Source of the DNA: Silene latifolia
Taxonomy: Eukaryota; Streptophyta; Magnoliopsida; Caryophyllales; Caryophyllaceae
Length of the DNA stretch: 64,000 bases
NCBI RefSeq assembly: GCF_048544455.1
Contig: NC_133534.1
Location: 119,870,269-119,934,268 of the forward strand
Reading direction: 5' to 3'
A program made the translations under genes and the position numbers. Each line of letters begins with the position of its first letter. Position 1 is the first letter of the stretch. Positions 11,871 through 22,725 of this stretch are shown here, piece by piece. A model generated the notes under the pieces. That model was not told where the DNA came from, searched no databases, and saw only the letters and a program-made list of their open reading frames with translations.

Positions 11871-13369
11871 TGATGCCCGTCGTTGTGTGCACCAAAGATA
11901 ATATTTATAATACCTATTAAAACTAACAGAAGCTAGTGGTAACAGGGTCGAACCACAGGGAGGCGATGCAATTATTAGTTGTCTAATTTAAGTCCAAGGT
12001 AACAAATGTGGGGGTTTGATTTGATTTGTTCTATAACTAATGGCAACAAATGAAAAGTAAACTAAACTAAAAGATGAAAACAAATATTAAAAGGGTGCTA
12101 AGATGTTCGGTTCACTATAGTTTCGGCGGCAATGTACTAGGTAGGTCTAAAACAAACACATGAGACGGGAAAATAAGAAGTCCTCTCGGTCCATTCTTAC
12201 AGGTAGCATCTTTCGATCCCGCTACAGGTCCCTAATATCACTAATACTAACTTTCGTCCTGAAAAGTGACTAAAAAGTCTAAATTAACTCATCTCTCGAT
12301 CTTATTAATTTAGTCGTCTTAATTAGGTAGGCTATCTCCCTTCCCTATCTTTCGATCATTATTGGGTCGGACAAATCCTAGGCATTTAACTAGTCGCGTG
12401 CACTCGATTCGTCAAACATAGCAATTAAATTAATTAAAACGAAGGTGATCTCACGTGGCCGGTCGATCGACCAGGCAGGCCAGTCGATCGACCAAGGCGC
12501 GATACGGGTCTACTATTCTAATGCCGCCTACTTCTACAGATTCCCTACATCCTAGCACAAGGTATTTAGCTACTTATACTAGAAATAATAACAACAATAA
12601 ACTTAACAATTAAAGCATTTGAATTCATACTTAAATTAATTAAATGAACAATTAACATAAAACAATAATTTGGCTTCCGGGAGATCTAACCTAGCAATTC
12701 TACACTACGAATGAAAGCAATAAAACTGAATAATGGGACTGAAGAATACCGTATAGAGGAATTGTAAAGGAAAGATCAAAACCGAATGTAAAATAGAAAC
12801 TTTATTGATGAAAGAATAATAATCTTAAGAACCCTAATTATTAATGATGAAAGACTTGATGGTTATTCTGAAGAACCTAGGTTACGTTATATAGAATATC
12901 GCGTTACACTTATTCCTAAACCTAATATACAATGGTCTTTGGAAATCTCGTTCAATTAATTCACGCCAGAATTAACGGTATGGTCGATTGACCATAGCAG
13001 CCGGTCGATCGACTGATATATGCTGAACCGTAGCTCCTGTAAGTCGTGCGTTGGTCGATCGACCATGAAGGCCAGTCGATCGACTGCTTTAGCTGATAGT
13101 CCGCTTCTAAATTCTTCGTAAAGTTGTCTTTCAGGCCTCGAAATGCGCACCAAGCTCGTTCCTTGAGTAAATACTTCATGACAAATGCAATGCAAGTTAC
13201 TCGGGGACGGATTTAGCTCAATATCTACTCATTTCCGCATAAATCTTCAATATTACATAAAAATACGAAAGTAGACGAAACGGGGCAAATAGTAGCTTTA
13301 AACTACATAATTGAGCTCTGAAATGCGTGTAAAATAGGGTGTAAAACATCATATTAAAGACACGCATCA
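11871..13369 (-). repeat. Element A 5' LTR
   Basis: Second LTR copy, adjacent to the primer-binding site, so it drives the element on the minus strand. A TATA-like box, reading CTATATAA on the minus strand, lies at 12888-12895. The palindrome clusters recur at 12459-12495 and 12981-13086. Relative to the left LTR it has about 40 extra bases near 11994-12035. Confidence 0.92.
12888..12895 (-). promoter_or_regulatory. TATA-like box in A 5' LTR
   Basis: TTATATAG on the plus strand reads CTATAT AA on the minus strand. It is placed about 1.0 kb upstream of the U5 end and conserved in the D LTRs (62488-62495), which suits an LTR promoter. Confidence 0.45.
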
Positions 13370-13374
13370 AGGAT

Positions 13375-13754
13375 CTTACCCACAATGCGACGGTCTCAAT
13401 GGTGTAAAGAACTCTGAATTCCGACGACTCAAGCCCTTGGATTTGATATCAATGTGAGAGAGAAGAGCTACATAACTTTATTTTCTCTTTTATGAAACTT
13501 ATAATCATGTAAAAGTAAAAAAAAAATGGTAAAAATCATTTATATACCAATCTCGCGTTGCTATCAAAACCCGGCCAAAAACCCGTAAAAACCCTCGCAC
13601 TCGATCGAGTAAGTGAGTTACTCGATCGAGTGGCCCCTACTCAATCGAGTACCCAACAGACAGAACACCGTCCAGAACGCCAACACACACTTACTCGACA
13701 GAGTAAGCCCTACTCGATACAGTACCTAATAGCTGAAAAACCTGAGCTATTAAA
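13375..13754 (-). repeat. Element E 3' LTR, second part
   Basis: Continues the E LTR after element A (from CTTACCCACAATGCGACGG). It carries a TATA-like box on the minus strand (13539-13547) and a cluster of ACTCGATCGAGT palindromes (13600-13650) with variants such as CTCGACAGAG. The terminal CA has decayed to AA at 13753-13754. Confidence 0.75.
13600..13724. repeat. ACTCGATCGAGT palindrome cluster (E 3' LTR)
   Basis: Two exact or near-exact ACTCGATCGAGT dyads and one ACTCAATCGAGT, followed by decayed CTCGACAGAG and CTCGATACAG versions, spaced about 20 bp apart. The same cluster is at 38722-38855 in the other E LTR. The motif also recurs in element B and in the E internal region. Confidence 0.85.
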
Positions 13755-13793
13755 GTCTTCCCTTCTGTAAAACGAACTTCGTCCTCGAAGTTC
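13755..13793 (-). promoter_or_regulatory. Element E purine tract and pre-PPT hairpin
   Basis: Next to the LTR edge lie 19 nt that are purine-rich on the minus strand, then a perfect 8-bp stem (GAACTTCG / CGAAGTTC, 13774-13781 and 13786-13793) around the loop TCCT. The purine tract would prime plus-strand DNA synthesis. The hairpin sits at the same distance from the LTR as in A, B, C, D and G. Confidence 0.65.
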
Positions 13794-14029
13794 AAACCCA
13801 ACCTATAAAACATTAACTCCTAACACTAACTCCACCAACTATGCCTACCTCCACAACATGGCTCACGATATGGTATCAACTACATTATAGCCTCTCGTCA
13901 CTAACTCCATACACTACCGAATACCATCCACAAACGCCGCTAGCTCCGTCTCACTAACTATTATCCACTAGCAAATCCAATATCAAGACAATCCACCAAG
14001 CGAGATCAACCACAAAACGGAATGTTACA

Positions 14030-14066
14030 TTCTACCACCCTTAAAATGAACTTCGTCCTCGAAGTT
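14030..14066 (-). repeat. Second hairpin/purine-tract module in E
   Basis: A pyrimidine run ending CCACCCTTAAAA is followed by AACTTCG-TCCT-CGAAGTT (14049-14066). It repeats the terminal module about 270 bp inside the element. Confidence 0.6.
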
Positions 14067-14275
14067 TACTCATACTCATAAACATCGATCATCACCCAAA
14101 CTATCAACACTATCGATGTTTACTCACACCCATAAACATCATACTACTACAAGCACGGCCATGACCTTTAATAGTATCAACCACAACATAAATCCATCCT
14201 TTATTCTACACCAAGGCTCAAACTTCCAAATATACCGCAACATGTACAACCATCAAACTCTCTTTGTCACATCCT

Positions 14276-14309
14276 ACTCCTTTTAAGATAAATGTTACGT
14301 CCTCGTAAC
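14276..14309 (-). repeat. Third hairpin/purine-tract module in E
   Basis: CCTACTCCTTTTAAGATAAAT precedes GTTACG-TCCT-CGTAAC (14294-14309). The stem differs from the two modules to the left but the loop is the same. It matches the second module of B (20077-20110). Confidence 0.6.
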
Positions 14310-17096
14310 CCACTAATACTAGATCCTTTGTTATACCTCCCATAACCCTCATAACCACCGCATGTCAACGATAACCGACTATAATCTCAACACCTACAAC
14401 AATGCCTATATCCACAGCTCTCTTTCTCTAACAGTTCTCATACCTCAAATCATTCGGCACACCACCTAACCTATACCGAAAAATCCTAAGCATAACTAAT
14501 ACTCTAACTCTTGCACAGTACCGCAAGGCGACATACTCCACTATACATGCGCTTATCTCCATAATCATAATTCATGATCCACAATTGTTACACACACTCA
14601 CACTAGATCCTTAAGTTCTTTTCTTTTATTACCGCAAAACTCACCCATAACTTTACATGATATTAAGTCCCAATACTCCATACCCACTGTCACGATAAAA
14701 GTTATAAACCACCTGTAGGTTTCAGTTTAGTACAGCACATGTTCCACAAATCACTTGCCACTACTATGTCAACCGATGCCTCCTCTAAAACAAAAGCAAA
14801 AGTACTCCAACAACCTCTCACAAGTATGTCCCATTAACAGAATATCACTATACCATGTTAACAACGAAAACATACGCAACTCTCTTCCATAGCATACTCT
14901 ACCCTCACTCCCAACCCAAAACTGGTAAGAAACATCAATAACAAAATACCAATCTATATGCCCAGACCGAAACTAACAGAAAACAACAGTAAACAAAACA
15001 ACAATATATATAACTGATACACACTTTCGAAAGTTCGTCTCATTAGTATCCCGCCTAATCCACCACACGTCATCGTAACATCACCAGCAACAGCCGCACC
15101 GCAGCGCAAAAATACTCGTATCACAACACGAAGTACTGTGCCCGGATCGCCACCCGAGGCACAAAAACCACATCGATAGTCATCGCAACTTATACAATCC
15201 CATAAAGACTGACTCAGTATAACTTCCTGGTTAAGAAAACTTCCTCAAAACTGCTTTACTAGATCACAATGCAACATATTACTCGGAATAAACAGATAAT
15301 AACCTTATGAAAATCATCCATACTATTACTCATGAGGTCAGAACCTCACACTATCACTTACAGATATCATACAACACATACAAGTATAACTAGTCATTCC
15401 AGAGCACCCAAATTTCCACTTTTTGAATACCATCCTATTAGGTTACCGTACACAACATATGACGCGGAACACTTAGGTAACGACTTTATAACTATCACAC
15501 CATACCACTACTCTTGAGATCAGAACCTCACACAAACATTTACACACATCATAGACCTATAATCACCTCTAACTAGTCAATCCTGATCACGTAAGTTACC
15601 ACTTGATAAAGGTTATCTCTCGCCCGAGATTAACTCGCATACCCTTCATAGCACATTCTCCCATTTGCATAACTATCACCTCCTGACAAAAGTACTCATA
15701 TCATTAATACCCAAGTACTAGCAACCGCCTCCAATAATAACATCTTATACTCCCTCGCAACCATACATACCAATCCGGCCTCTACAAAATCAACCTCTTT
15801 AAAATGTCTACCTTTCATATTTATCGTCACCCTTAAACACTAGTGACAACACCACAACACCACCACTGTTCGCATAACAAATATCTTACACTCACCTCTA
15901 CATATAACAGTTCTTTTCCTATCTTCGGTTAACATCCCAAATAACGAGCATCAAATCAATCAATAAAAATTACCTCAGCATTCATTCCAATTATATCCTT
16001 AATTGTATCGTCACCTAACTCACCACCAAAATCACATATCGTGCAAATACTCTACCAACTTTTTACTCCCCTTAATTCCTCGAATTCATGATTAACATGT
16101 CGTCTTGAAATTCCTATATAACCATTAACTCACACCCTCATGATAGTATCCTACATCTCGACGAATACTTACCTTCATATCGCATAACTCCGGTCAACAT
16201 TCTCTGAGTTTACTCCTCTTAGTCTTTTCTTTTTACACTCGACAAAATCAATTAACAATTCAACTCCTTATTCCTACTACCTAACTCTTTAATGCTCCAG
16301 TTACCTTCTCATTGCTCCAAAACTCAAATCCCATTATTTCATATTAGTACCATCTCACTCTTTCTTACCATGGATCTTCTCTCATCATGTTATCACTCAC
16401 ACTTGATGCCAATCAGTCGACACAATCAACGTTTACTCTTCAACTAATTGTATTTTTTTTTTTGCATCTAGAAACTAAAATTCATTTCATACCGTTAATT
16501 GCCCAAGGAAATCACACACTAGTTTCACCTCTTTATGATATAAAATCCCAAACTCGGCCACTATACCTACACATCGCGGCATAACTCGATCTTACTATAC
16601 ACTATTCGTTTCCATCCCTATATAACGACCTTCCATCACATATATCCTTAACCAACACAATCCTAACCATCTCCCTCCATAAATCCTTACACATCCCAAT
16701 TTGCCACTATTCGCAACCCTCATCTCAACCTTTTCATTCTCACGTTCCTTACACTTACATCAACCCTTGCCCATCTACACTTACCTTACATTACTCAAAC
16801 TCGCAATTATATCACTCACCACGTCTCATAAAACATGCTCCATGCCTCAATAATCTCATTAATCTCCCTTTTCTTTTTCCACTATCCATCACAACCGCAT
16901 ATAACTCATGTCCTCCTCACCAAACTCATACGCATCATAAGGTGCTACTCCTTACAACGCAATGTCTGGTAATTTACGCATCAGGACCAACACATATGTA
17001 AAAGAATGCATAAAGCAGCAAAAGAACATCTTTGAAATAATTATGATATGCATGGAGGTCAAAAAGATAAGTATAAGACCAATACAGGGGTCACTA

Positions 17097-17241
17097 GATC
17101 GAGTACGGCCTACTCGATCGAGTAGGTGAAGATTAGAAGCACGTACAATAAATTACCAAGTCTACTCGATCGAGTAAGAGATACTCGATCGAGTACCAAG
17201 AGGTTCACTCGATCGAATAAGGGCTACTCAATCGAGTACCC
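17097..17241. repeat. ACTCGATCGAGT palindrome cluster (E internal)
   Basis: Six exact or one-mismatch copies of the ACTCGATCGAGT dyad within 145 bp (for example 17120, 17164, 17183, 17208), separated by short unrelated spacers. It lies in the E internal region about 0.8 kb from the primer-binding site, comparable to the leader cluster of B at 35798-36004. Confidence 0.85.
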
Positions 17242-18026
17242 TACGCGGTTCTCAACACTGTCCAATTTTCATAAAACGGTCATATCTCACTCGTTTCTTG
17301 GTCATTCTAAGCGTGTGACCTATCGTTAGAATCGTAAGAGAACAAGCTATCACCTCCAAGTGGAATCACATCAATATCGTATATGTCTCAAGTTATAACA
17401 GTTTAAAGACAACTTCTCTATAATCGGACAACATAACTACTTGATTTTTCCTTCCAAACAACATAAACATCAATAAAGTAAACAAAAGCGACTCGATACT
17501 TGTAAAACTAGTATCCCTAACCACATGTTACTATCTACAAAAGCCAAACAAGATCACTCATCATGCTCATACAACATTCAACTTATAAATAATGTACTAC
17601 CCACATGCTTTTATTTTATAACTTTACGTAAAAACAATAACGTAATATACGACATCAAATCCCTTATTCACATATTACTAACATAACAACATTATAAAAT
17701 CACTTCCATCATACAACAAGCTTAACCATAAATCATATTATCATGCAACGATTATTTATCTTTTTTCACCAATTCATCCATCATACCACATATTCATCCA
17801 ACATATTCATCCAACCTATTCATCCAACAAATGCACACGAACAATAGTAAACACGTAGCGGTCCCATGACACCCCATAGTGACCGGTTCAAAGTTGTAGG
17901 GCGAGTTCGCGACTTTCGGACGTCTCCCAAGTCTTTGCATTAGCTCCTAACAACTCCTACCCGGGTTCATTTTAGTTTGACTCTCTAAGTTCATTAGATT
18001 CATTAGTTACAGGTTCAAAAATCGTC

Positions 18027-18038
18027 GCTCTGATACCA
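18027..18038 (-). other. Element E primer-binding site (initiator Met tRNA)
   Basis: The plus strand reads GCTCTGATACCA, the reverse complement of TGGTATCAGAGC, the standard plant initiator-methionine tRNA primer-binding site. It lies 3 nt from the E 5' LTR start at 18042, so E is transcribed on the minus strand. Confidence 0.85.
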
Positions 18039-18041
18039 CTT

Positions 18042-18416
18042 CGTAACACCCCCATACACCAAGCTGCCTTATCAAGACCACCTAACTCATGAGAGTGCTA
18101 CTATCTCGGTTACCCGAGGCAATGTATATCAAATAGACCATCAAAGAACGTACTTTAAATAAATATGTTTAAAGTGATTACATGCCAAAATCCAAAACTG
18201 CAAAGTACGATACAACTGTTCCAAAAACCCAACAAACTAAAGTAAATAAATGTTCGACACAACAACGGAAGCCTCCTAGATGACTCGTGGTGACTCATGC
18301 CCGACTAATCCCTCGCGCATCCAAATTATACCGGCTCAATAACTGCTCACCATCTCCGAATGGATCACCACAGTTTTTAAAATAATTAAACGGGGTCAGT
18401 TAGTGCATACATAATA
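18042..18416 (-). repeat. Element E 5' LTR, first part
   Basis: Starts CGTAACACCCCCATACACC, with TG decayed to CG, and matches 4081-4440 closely. Element B interrupts it at 18417. The five bases before B (TAATA) and after it (CAATA, 37874-37878) form a target duplication with one C/T difference. Confidence 0.8.
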
Positions 18417-19861
18417 TGTAACACCCCCATACTCCAAGTGCCTTACCAGGACCACTCAGGTATAAAGCTGTTATCATCTCGGTTCCCCGAGGCAATGATA
18501 ATCATAAGACAATAACGAAACAACATTAAATAGTATAAGTTTAATGAAAGAGTACAATCCAAAACCAAATGCCCAAAAATACAGGTTACATGTTCTCAAA
18601 ACAACTATCTAACCAACTAAATGAAAATGTCTGACAAGCTACTAAAGCTACAGCGGAAGACTCTATCATCTGAAGGTGACACATCCCAGCTAGCCCATGT
18701 ATCTCGACTCATACCTGCTCAACAACTGCTCACCATCCCCGAATGGATCACCACAATTTTTAAAACAATAAACGGGGTCAGTACTAATCACAAAATTTAT
18801 ATAACTCAACCACACAACAAACAACACAGCTCAATTCCGAACTCCATCACCAGCTCCACAACACTGACTACACACTAAAGTGTGCAGCCCTGCCAGAGTA
18901 CCCATCGCAATAGGTTACTCCTCGCCGCCAGTGGGGGACCGCAGCCATTCCCACCTAAGTCCCGCTCATCTCCATCGAGCGATAAACCCAAATCCATTAA
19001 TGTGCACATCCCTTCTGTGGCGGGTTCCACAAAAGGCGAATAATGGGCGTGAAGCCACTCCCGCAAGTGACTCCACTCAGCCAGGGACGCACCCCGAAGA
19101 ACACAGACAGATACAAACAATCACAACTACTAATCAGCAATCAAAACCAACAACCGTCACAATACTCGTATGATAACAATCAACAATCACAAATCACCAC
19201 CAACACATTATGGGACTAATACTGAGTAGGGAAACCCTACCTGGAAAGCAACACAGTCAGACGATCTCACCAGCTGTTATCAAAAGGCCTCCTCTACGAA
19301 TCCTCCTTCTACCATAACACCACATATATCACTAACCACACAAAACTAACACAAATCCCCAAATCCCAAAATTAGGGTTTAACAAGACTTAACTAAATAT
19401 AACAAATTCGGTACGTAAATCTTACCCTCGACGCAAGGATCACAAAGATGTAAAGAAAGATGAATTCCGACCTTCCAAGCTCCGGGATTTGTCAATAATG
19501 CGATGAATGCGAAGTACGTAGGTTGAAATCTCTTTTTCAAAGTAATTAGGTTTATAAAAGCGTATTATGAAAGTGACGGAAGTGTTTATATATTAATTCG
19601 CATTATTAACAAAACCCGACAAAACATTACCCGTAAACCGGGCTACTCGATCGAGTAACTGACGTACTCGATCGAGTGTCGCCTACTCGATCGAGTAACT
19701 GACGTACTCGATCGAGTGTCGCCTACTCGATCGAGTACCAAGGCTACTCGATCGTGTACCCTACAGGTCAGAAACTATTTTAAATCGCAAAACACCCTTA
19801 CTCGACAAAGTAAGGCCCACTCGATAGAGCACCCAGAGACTCATAAAACCGTAGTATTACA
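18417..19861 (-). repeat. Element B 3' LTR
   Basis: Bounded by TGTAACACC and ATTACA. It differs from the 5' LTR chiefly in a longer ACTCGATCGAGT array (19646-19757, six dyads against two). A TATA-like box on the minus strand lies at 19585-19592. The small frames in its middle (for example 18880-19173) are also present in the other LTR and are not genes. Confidence 0.92.
19646..19757. repeat. Expanded ACTCGATCGAGT array (B 3' LTR)
   Basis: A unit of about 40 bp containing two ACTCGATCGAGT dyads (spacers AACTGACGT and GTCGCCT) occurs twice, followed by two more dyads, the last with one mismatch (ACTCGATCGTGT). The 5' LTR of the same element has only two dyads (37736-37770). Confidence 0.9.
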
Positions 19862-19899
19862 GTCTTCCCTCCTTAAAAAGAACTTCGTCCCCGAAGTTC
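19862..19899 (-). promoter_or_regulatory. Element B purine tract and pre-PPT hairpin
   Basis: GTCTTCCCTCCTTAAAAA, purine-rich on the minus strand, abuts the 3' LTR. Then GAACTTCG / CGAAGTTC (19880-19887, 19892-19899) forms a perfect 8-bp stem around TCCC. Confidence 0.7.
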
Positions 19900-20076
19900 A
19901 AACCACAACAAAACAAAGACATACTACTACACTCCCGACACAACAACCAAAACAAAACCCAACATAAAAACATGTTACTAACCAAACTCAACCTGACTCA
20001 ACCACAACAAAACGTACCGACACAACACAAAAAGGGTGTAAAAACTCTTAAAAACTCTTTGCGATCATCTCCTACC

Positions 20077-20110
20077 CCCTTAAAAGAAACAAGGTTACGT
20101 CCCCGTAACC
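20077..20110 (-). repeat. Second hairpin/purine-tract module in B
   Basis: CCCCCTTAAAAGAAACAA precedes GGTTACG / CGTAACC with loop TCCC (20093-20110). It overlaps the very end of the pol frame, whose stop is near 20095. It repeats the terminal module with a different stem. Confidence 0.6.
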
Positions 20111-21480
20111 ATACATACCTGATCAAAAAGGAAAGGGTAACGCTCTCTCATGGCCTCCTCTGCCTCCCATGTAGCTTCCTCAGTCTCGTGATTAGACCAA
20201 AGGATTTTGAGCAAAACTGTCTCACCACTCCTAGTCTTCCTAACCTTCCGGTCAAGAATCTGTTTAGGTACCTCCAGATAAGACAAGGACTCATCTAGTT
20301 CTATTCTCTCTGCATCTAACACATGTGACGGATCACTCACATACTTGCGCAACGGAGATACATGAAACACATTATGCACCCTCTTCAACGCAGCTGGTAA
20401 AGCCAAACGATAAGCAACCTCTCCAACCCTTTCTAAGATCTCATAAGGCCCTATGAACTTCTAACTCAGCTTGCCTTTCTTCCCAAATCTCATAACCCCA
20501 CGCATAGGAGACACTTTCAGAAGAACCTTGTCCCCAACCTGAAACTCTATATCCCGGCGATGTAGATCTGCATAACTCTTTTGCCTATCCTGAGCCGCTC
20601 TCATCCTTTCCCTGATCATCTTAATCTGCTCAACCATCTCATGTACCATCTCTGCCTTAGCACTGTCGTCCCAAAAAATCGGACTCCTACATCTCCTCCC
20701 ATATAAGGCCTCAAACGGTGTCATGCCAATACTGGTGTGATAGCTGTTGTTGTAAGAAAACTCAATCAAATCTAACCTCTGTTCCCAGCTACCGCCAAAG
20801 TCCATCACACATACTCGTAACATATCCTCAAGAGTCTTGATTGTTCTCTCAGTCTGACCGTCTGTCGCAGGATGAAATGATGTACTCATCTTCAAAGTCG
20901 TTCCCAAAGATTCCTGCAACTCTTTCCAAAACTTTGAGATAAACCTCGCATCTCTATCAGATACTATGTCCTTAGGGACTCCATGCAACTTTAGCACATT
21001 CTTCCAATAAGCCATAGCTAATTGTGCCTTAGTCCATGTATCTTTCATTGGCACAAAATGAGCTGACTTGGTCAGTCGATCCACTATTACCCATATCATG
21101 TTGTTACCCTGTTGACTCTTCGGCAAACCAACGATAAAATCTATAGAAATGGATTCCCACTTCCACTCAGGTACCTCTAAAGACTGAATCTTACCTTGTG
21201 GTCATCGCTGTTCCCCTTTAACTCTCTGACATGTCAAACAACGGGCCACAAACTCAGCTGTTTCTTTCTTCATCCCAGGCCACCAGAACGTGTTCTTTAA
21301 ATCCTTGTATTGCTTGTCACCACCTGGATGTACTGAATACGGTGTACAATGTGCCTCTGTCATGATTATCTTTTTCAGCTCCTCATCATTAGGGACATAC
21401 CACCTCCAATCAAACCTCAGACTACCATCTGTATGAATAGAGAATCTGGACACTGTCCCATTTCTACTCCAGCTCTTCAC
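20095..21480 (-). pseudogene. Element B integrase and chromodomain-like end (broken)
   Basis: Integrase inserts element DNA into the genome. In order: an HHCC zinc-binding segment (H..H, then CLTCQRVK), the catalytic core with SIDFIVGLP, VSDRDARFISKFW and the glutamate-side SFHPATDGQTERT region, and GDKVLLKVSP. The end (20095-20406) holds HNVFHVSPLRKY and ILWSNHETEEATWE, which fits the chromodomain-type tail of Tekay/Del elements that targets chromatin. There are in-frame stops after GEQR (about 21202) and after GKLS (20461). A frameshift near 21477-21480 separates it from RNase H. Clearly recognisable but non-functional as read. Confidence 0.92.
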
Positions 21481-22720
21481 TCTACCATCTTAGGATCCAA
21501 CAACTGTTTACCTCGAATATCATCATAAAGATCAGGCTGCACCGTCAAATCTCCCATGGCATCCCCTCTCTGCATCATATGTATCCCAAACTTCCCCACC
21601 TCATCTCTCAACCTCATCAAAGATAAAGCTGTACACAAAGAATGTACATTCTTCCTACTCAAAGCATCTGCAACAACATTGGCTTTCCCTTCATGGTAGA
21701 TAATATCCATGTCATAATCGCCAATGAGCTCCATCCACCTCCTATGTCTCATGTTCAGCTCCTTTTGAGTGAAGATGTACTTGAGACTCTTGTGATCAGA
21801 AAATACCTTAAAGGTCGCCCCATAAAGGTAATGTCTCCAAATCTTGAGAGCAAACACCACTGCACCCAACTCTAGATCGTGTGTGGGATAATTATCCTCA
21901 TAAGGCTTCAATTGCCAAGAAGCATTGGCAATCACTTTACCGTTCTGCATCAACACACATCCCAACCCATTCTTTGAGGCATCTGTATACACCTCAAAGT
22001 TCTCAATCCCTTCAGGCAATGCTAAGACAGGAGCTGTGGTCAAACGCTCCTTTAATGTTTGGAACGCCGTCTCACAACTCTCATCCCAACGAAACCTGTT
22101 CTCTTTCCTCATCAAAGTTGTCATAGGTCTAGCAATCTTGGAGAAATCTTTCACGAACTGTCTGTAATATCCAGCTAAACACAAGAAACTCATGATCTCA
22201 GCAACATTCTTTGGTGCTTCCCACTTTGTCACTGCCTCAATCTTTGCCGGATCCATAGCTACCCCATCCTTAGAGATCACCTGTCCCAGAAAAGCAACTC
22301 TCTCTAACCAGAACTCACACTTAGACAACTTAGCATATAACTCATGCTCCCTCAAGGTCTGCAACACAATCCTCAGATGCTCCTCATGTTCCTCCTTAGT
22401 CTTGGAATAGACTAAGATATCGTCGATAAATACCACCACAAACTTGTCCAAAAACTATCTGAAGATTCTATTCATCAAATCCATAAACACAGCCGGTGCA
22501 TTAGATAACCCAAAAGGCATCACCACGTACTCATAATGTTCATACCTCGACGTGAAAGCTGTCTTCGGTATGTCCACCTCTCTAATCTTCACCTGATGGT
22601 ACCCCGACCTCAAATCAATCTTGGAAAAGACTAATGCACCACTAAACTGATCAAACAGGTCGTCTATCCTTGGCAAAGGATACTTGTTCTTCACCGTCAC
22701 TCGGTTCAGCTCCCTGTAAT
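21477..22720 (-). pseudogene. Element B reverse transcriptase (C-terminal part) and RNase H
   Basis: Copies element RNA into DNA. The segment from the C insertion junction shows [27 protein letters not shown] and [12 protein letters not shown], then an in-frame stop (22452-22454), then the polymerase motif [10 protein letters not shown]. RNase H follows with [14 protein letters not shown], the DHKSLKYI region and the DALSRK end. The frame ends at 21477. The N-terminal part of the same enzyme is at 33772-34560 on the far side of element C. Confidence 0.93.
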
Positions 22721-22725
22721 CTATA

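Larger units (their letters stand above)
5029..13369 (-). mobile_element. Element A: Athila-like gag-protease element, non-autonomous
   Basis: An 8.34-kb element with LTRs of 1459 and 1499 bp starting TGATGCCCGTCG and ending ACGCATCA. It is flanked by a perfect AGGAT duplication (5024-5028, 13370-13374). On the minus strand the order is LTR, tRNA-Asp-type primer site, gag, protease, 2.1 kb non-coding, purine tract, LTR. No reverse transcriptase, RNase H or integrase motif is present in the 5.38-kb internal part. The LTRs are close to identical apart from a 40-bp indel (extra bases near 11994-12035) and scattered, mostly transition, changes, so insertion was fairly recent. Athila assignment rests on the primer site and the DLGAS-type protease. 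Confidence 0.9.
13755..18026 (-). other. Element E internal region, non-coding
   Basis: This stretch of 4.3 kb is A/C-rich on the plus strand, has no reading frame above 70 codons and shows no gag, protease, RT or integrase motif in any frame I could read. Its left end (to about 14310) matches the 3' end of B, with hairpin and purine-tract modules. Its right end (17860-18041) matches B's 5' leader (36320-36497). The middle has no counterpart in B. It carries an ACTCGATCGAGT cluster at 17097-17241. I read it as a LARD-like filler or the decayed remains of lost coding sequence. Confidence 0.65.

Noticed and set aside
18880-19173. 97-codon frame, also found at 37001-37270
   Set aside because: It is the same LTR sequence of element B in two copies. 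The minus strand is equally open, so it is a by-product of base composition.
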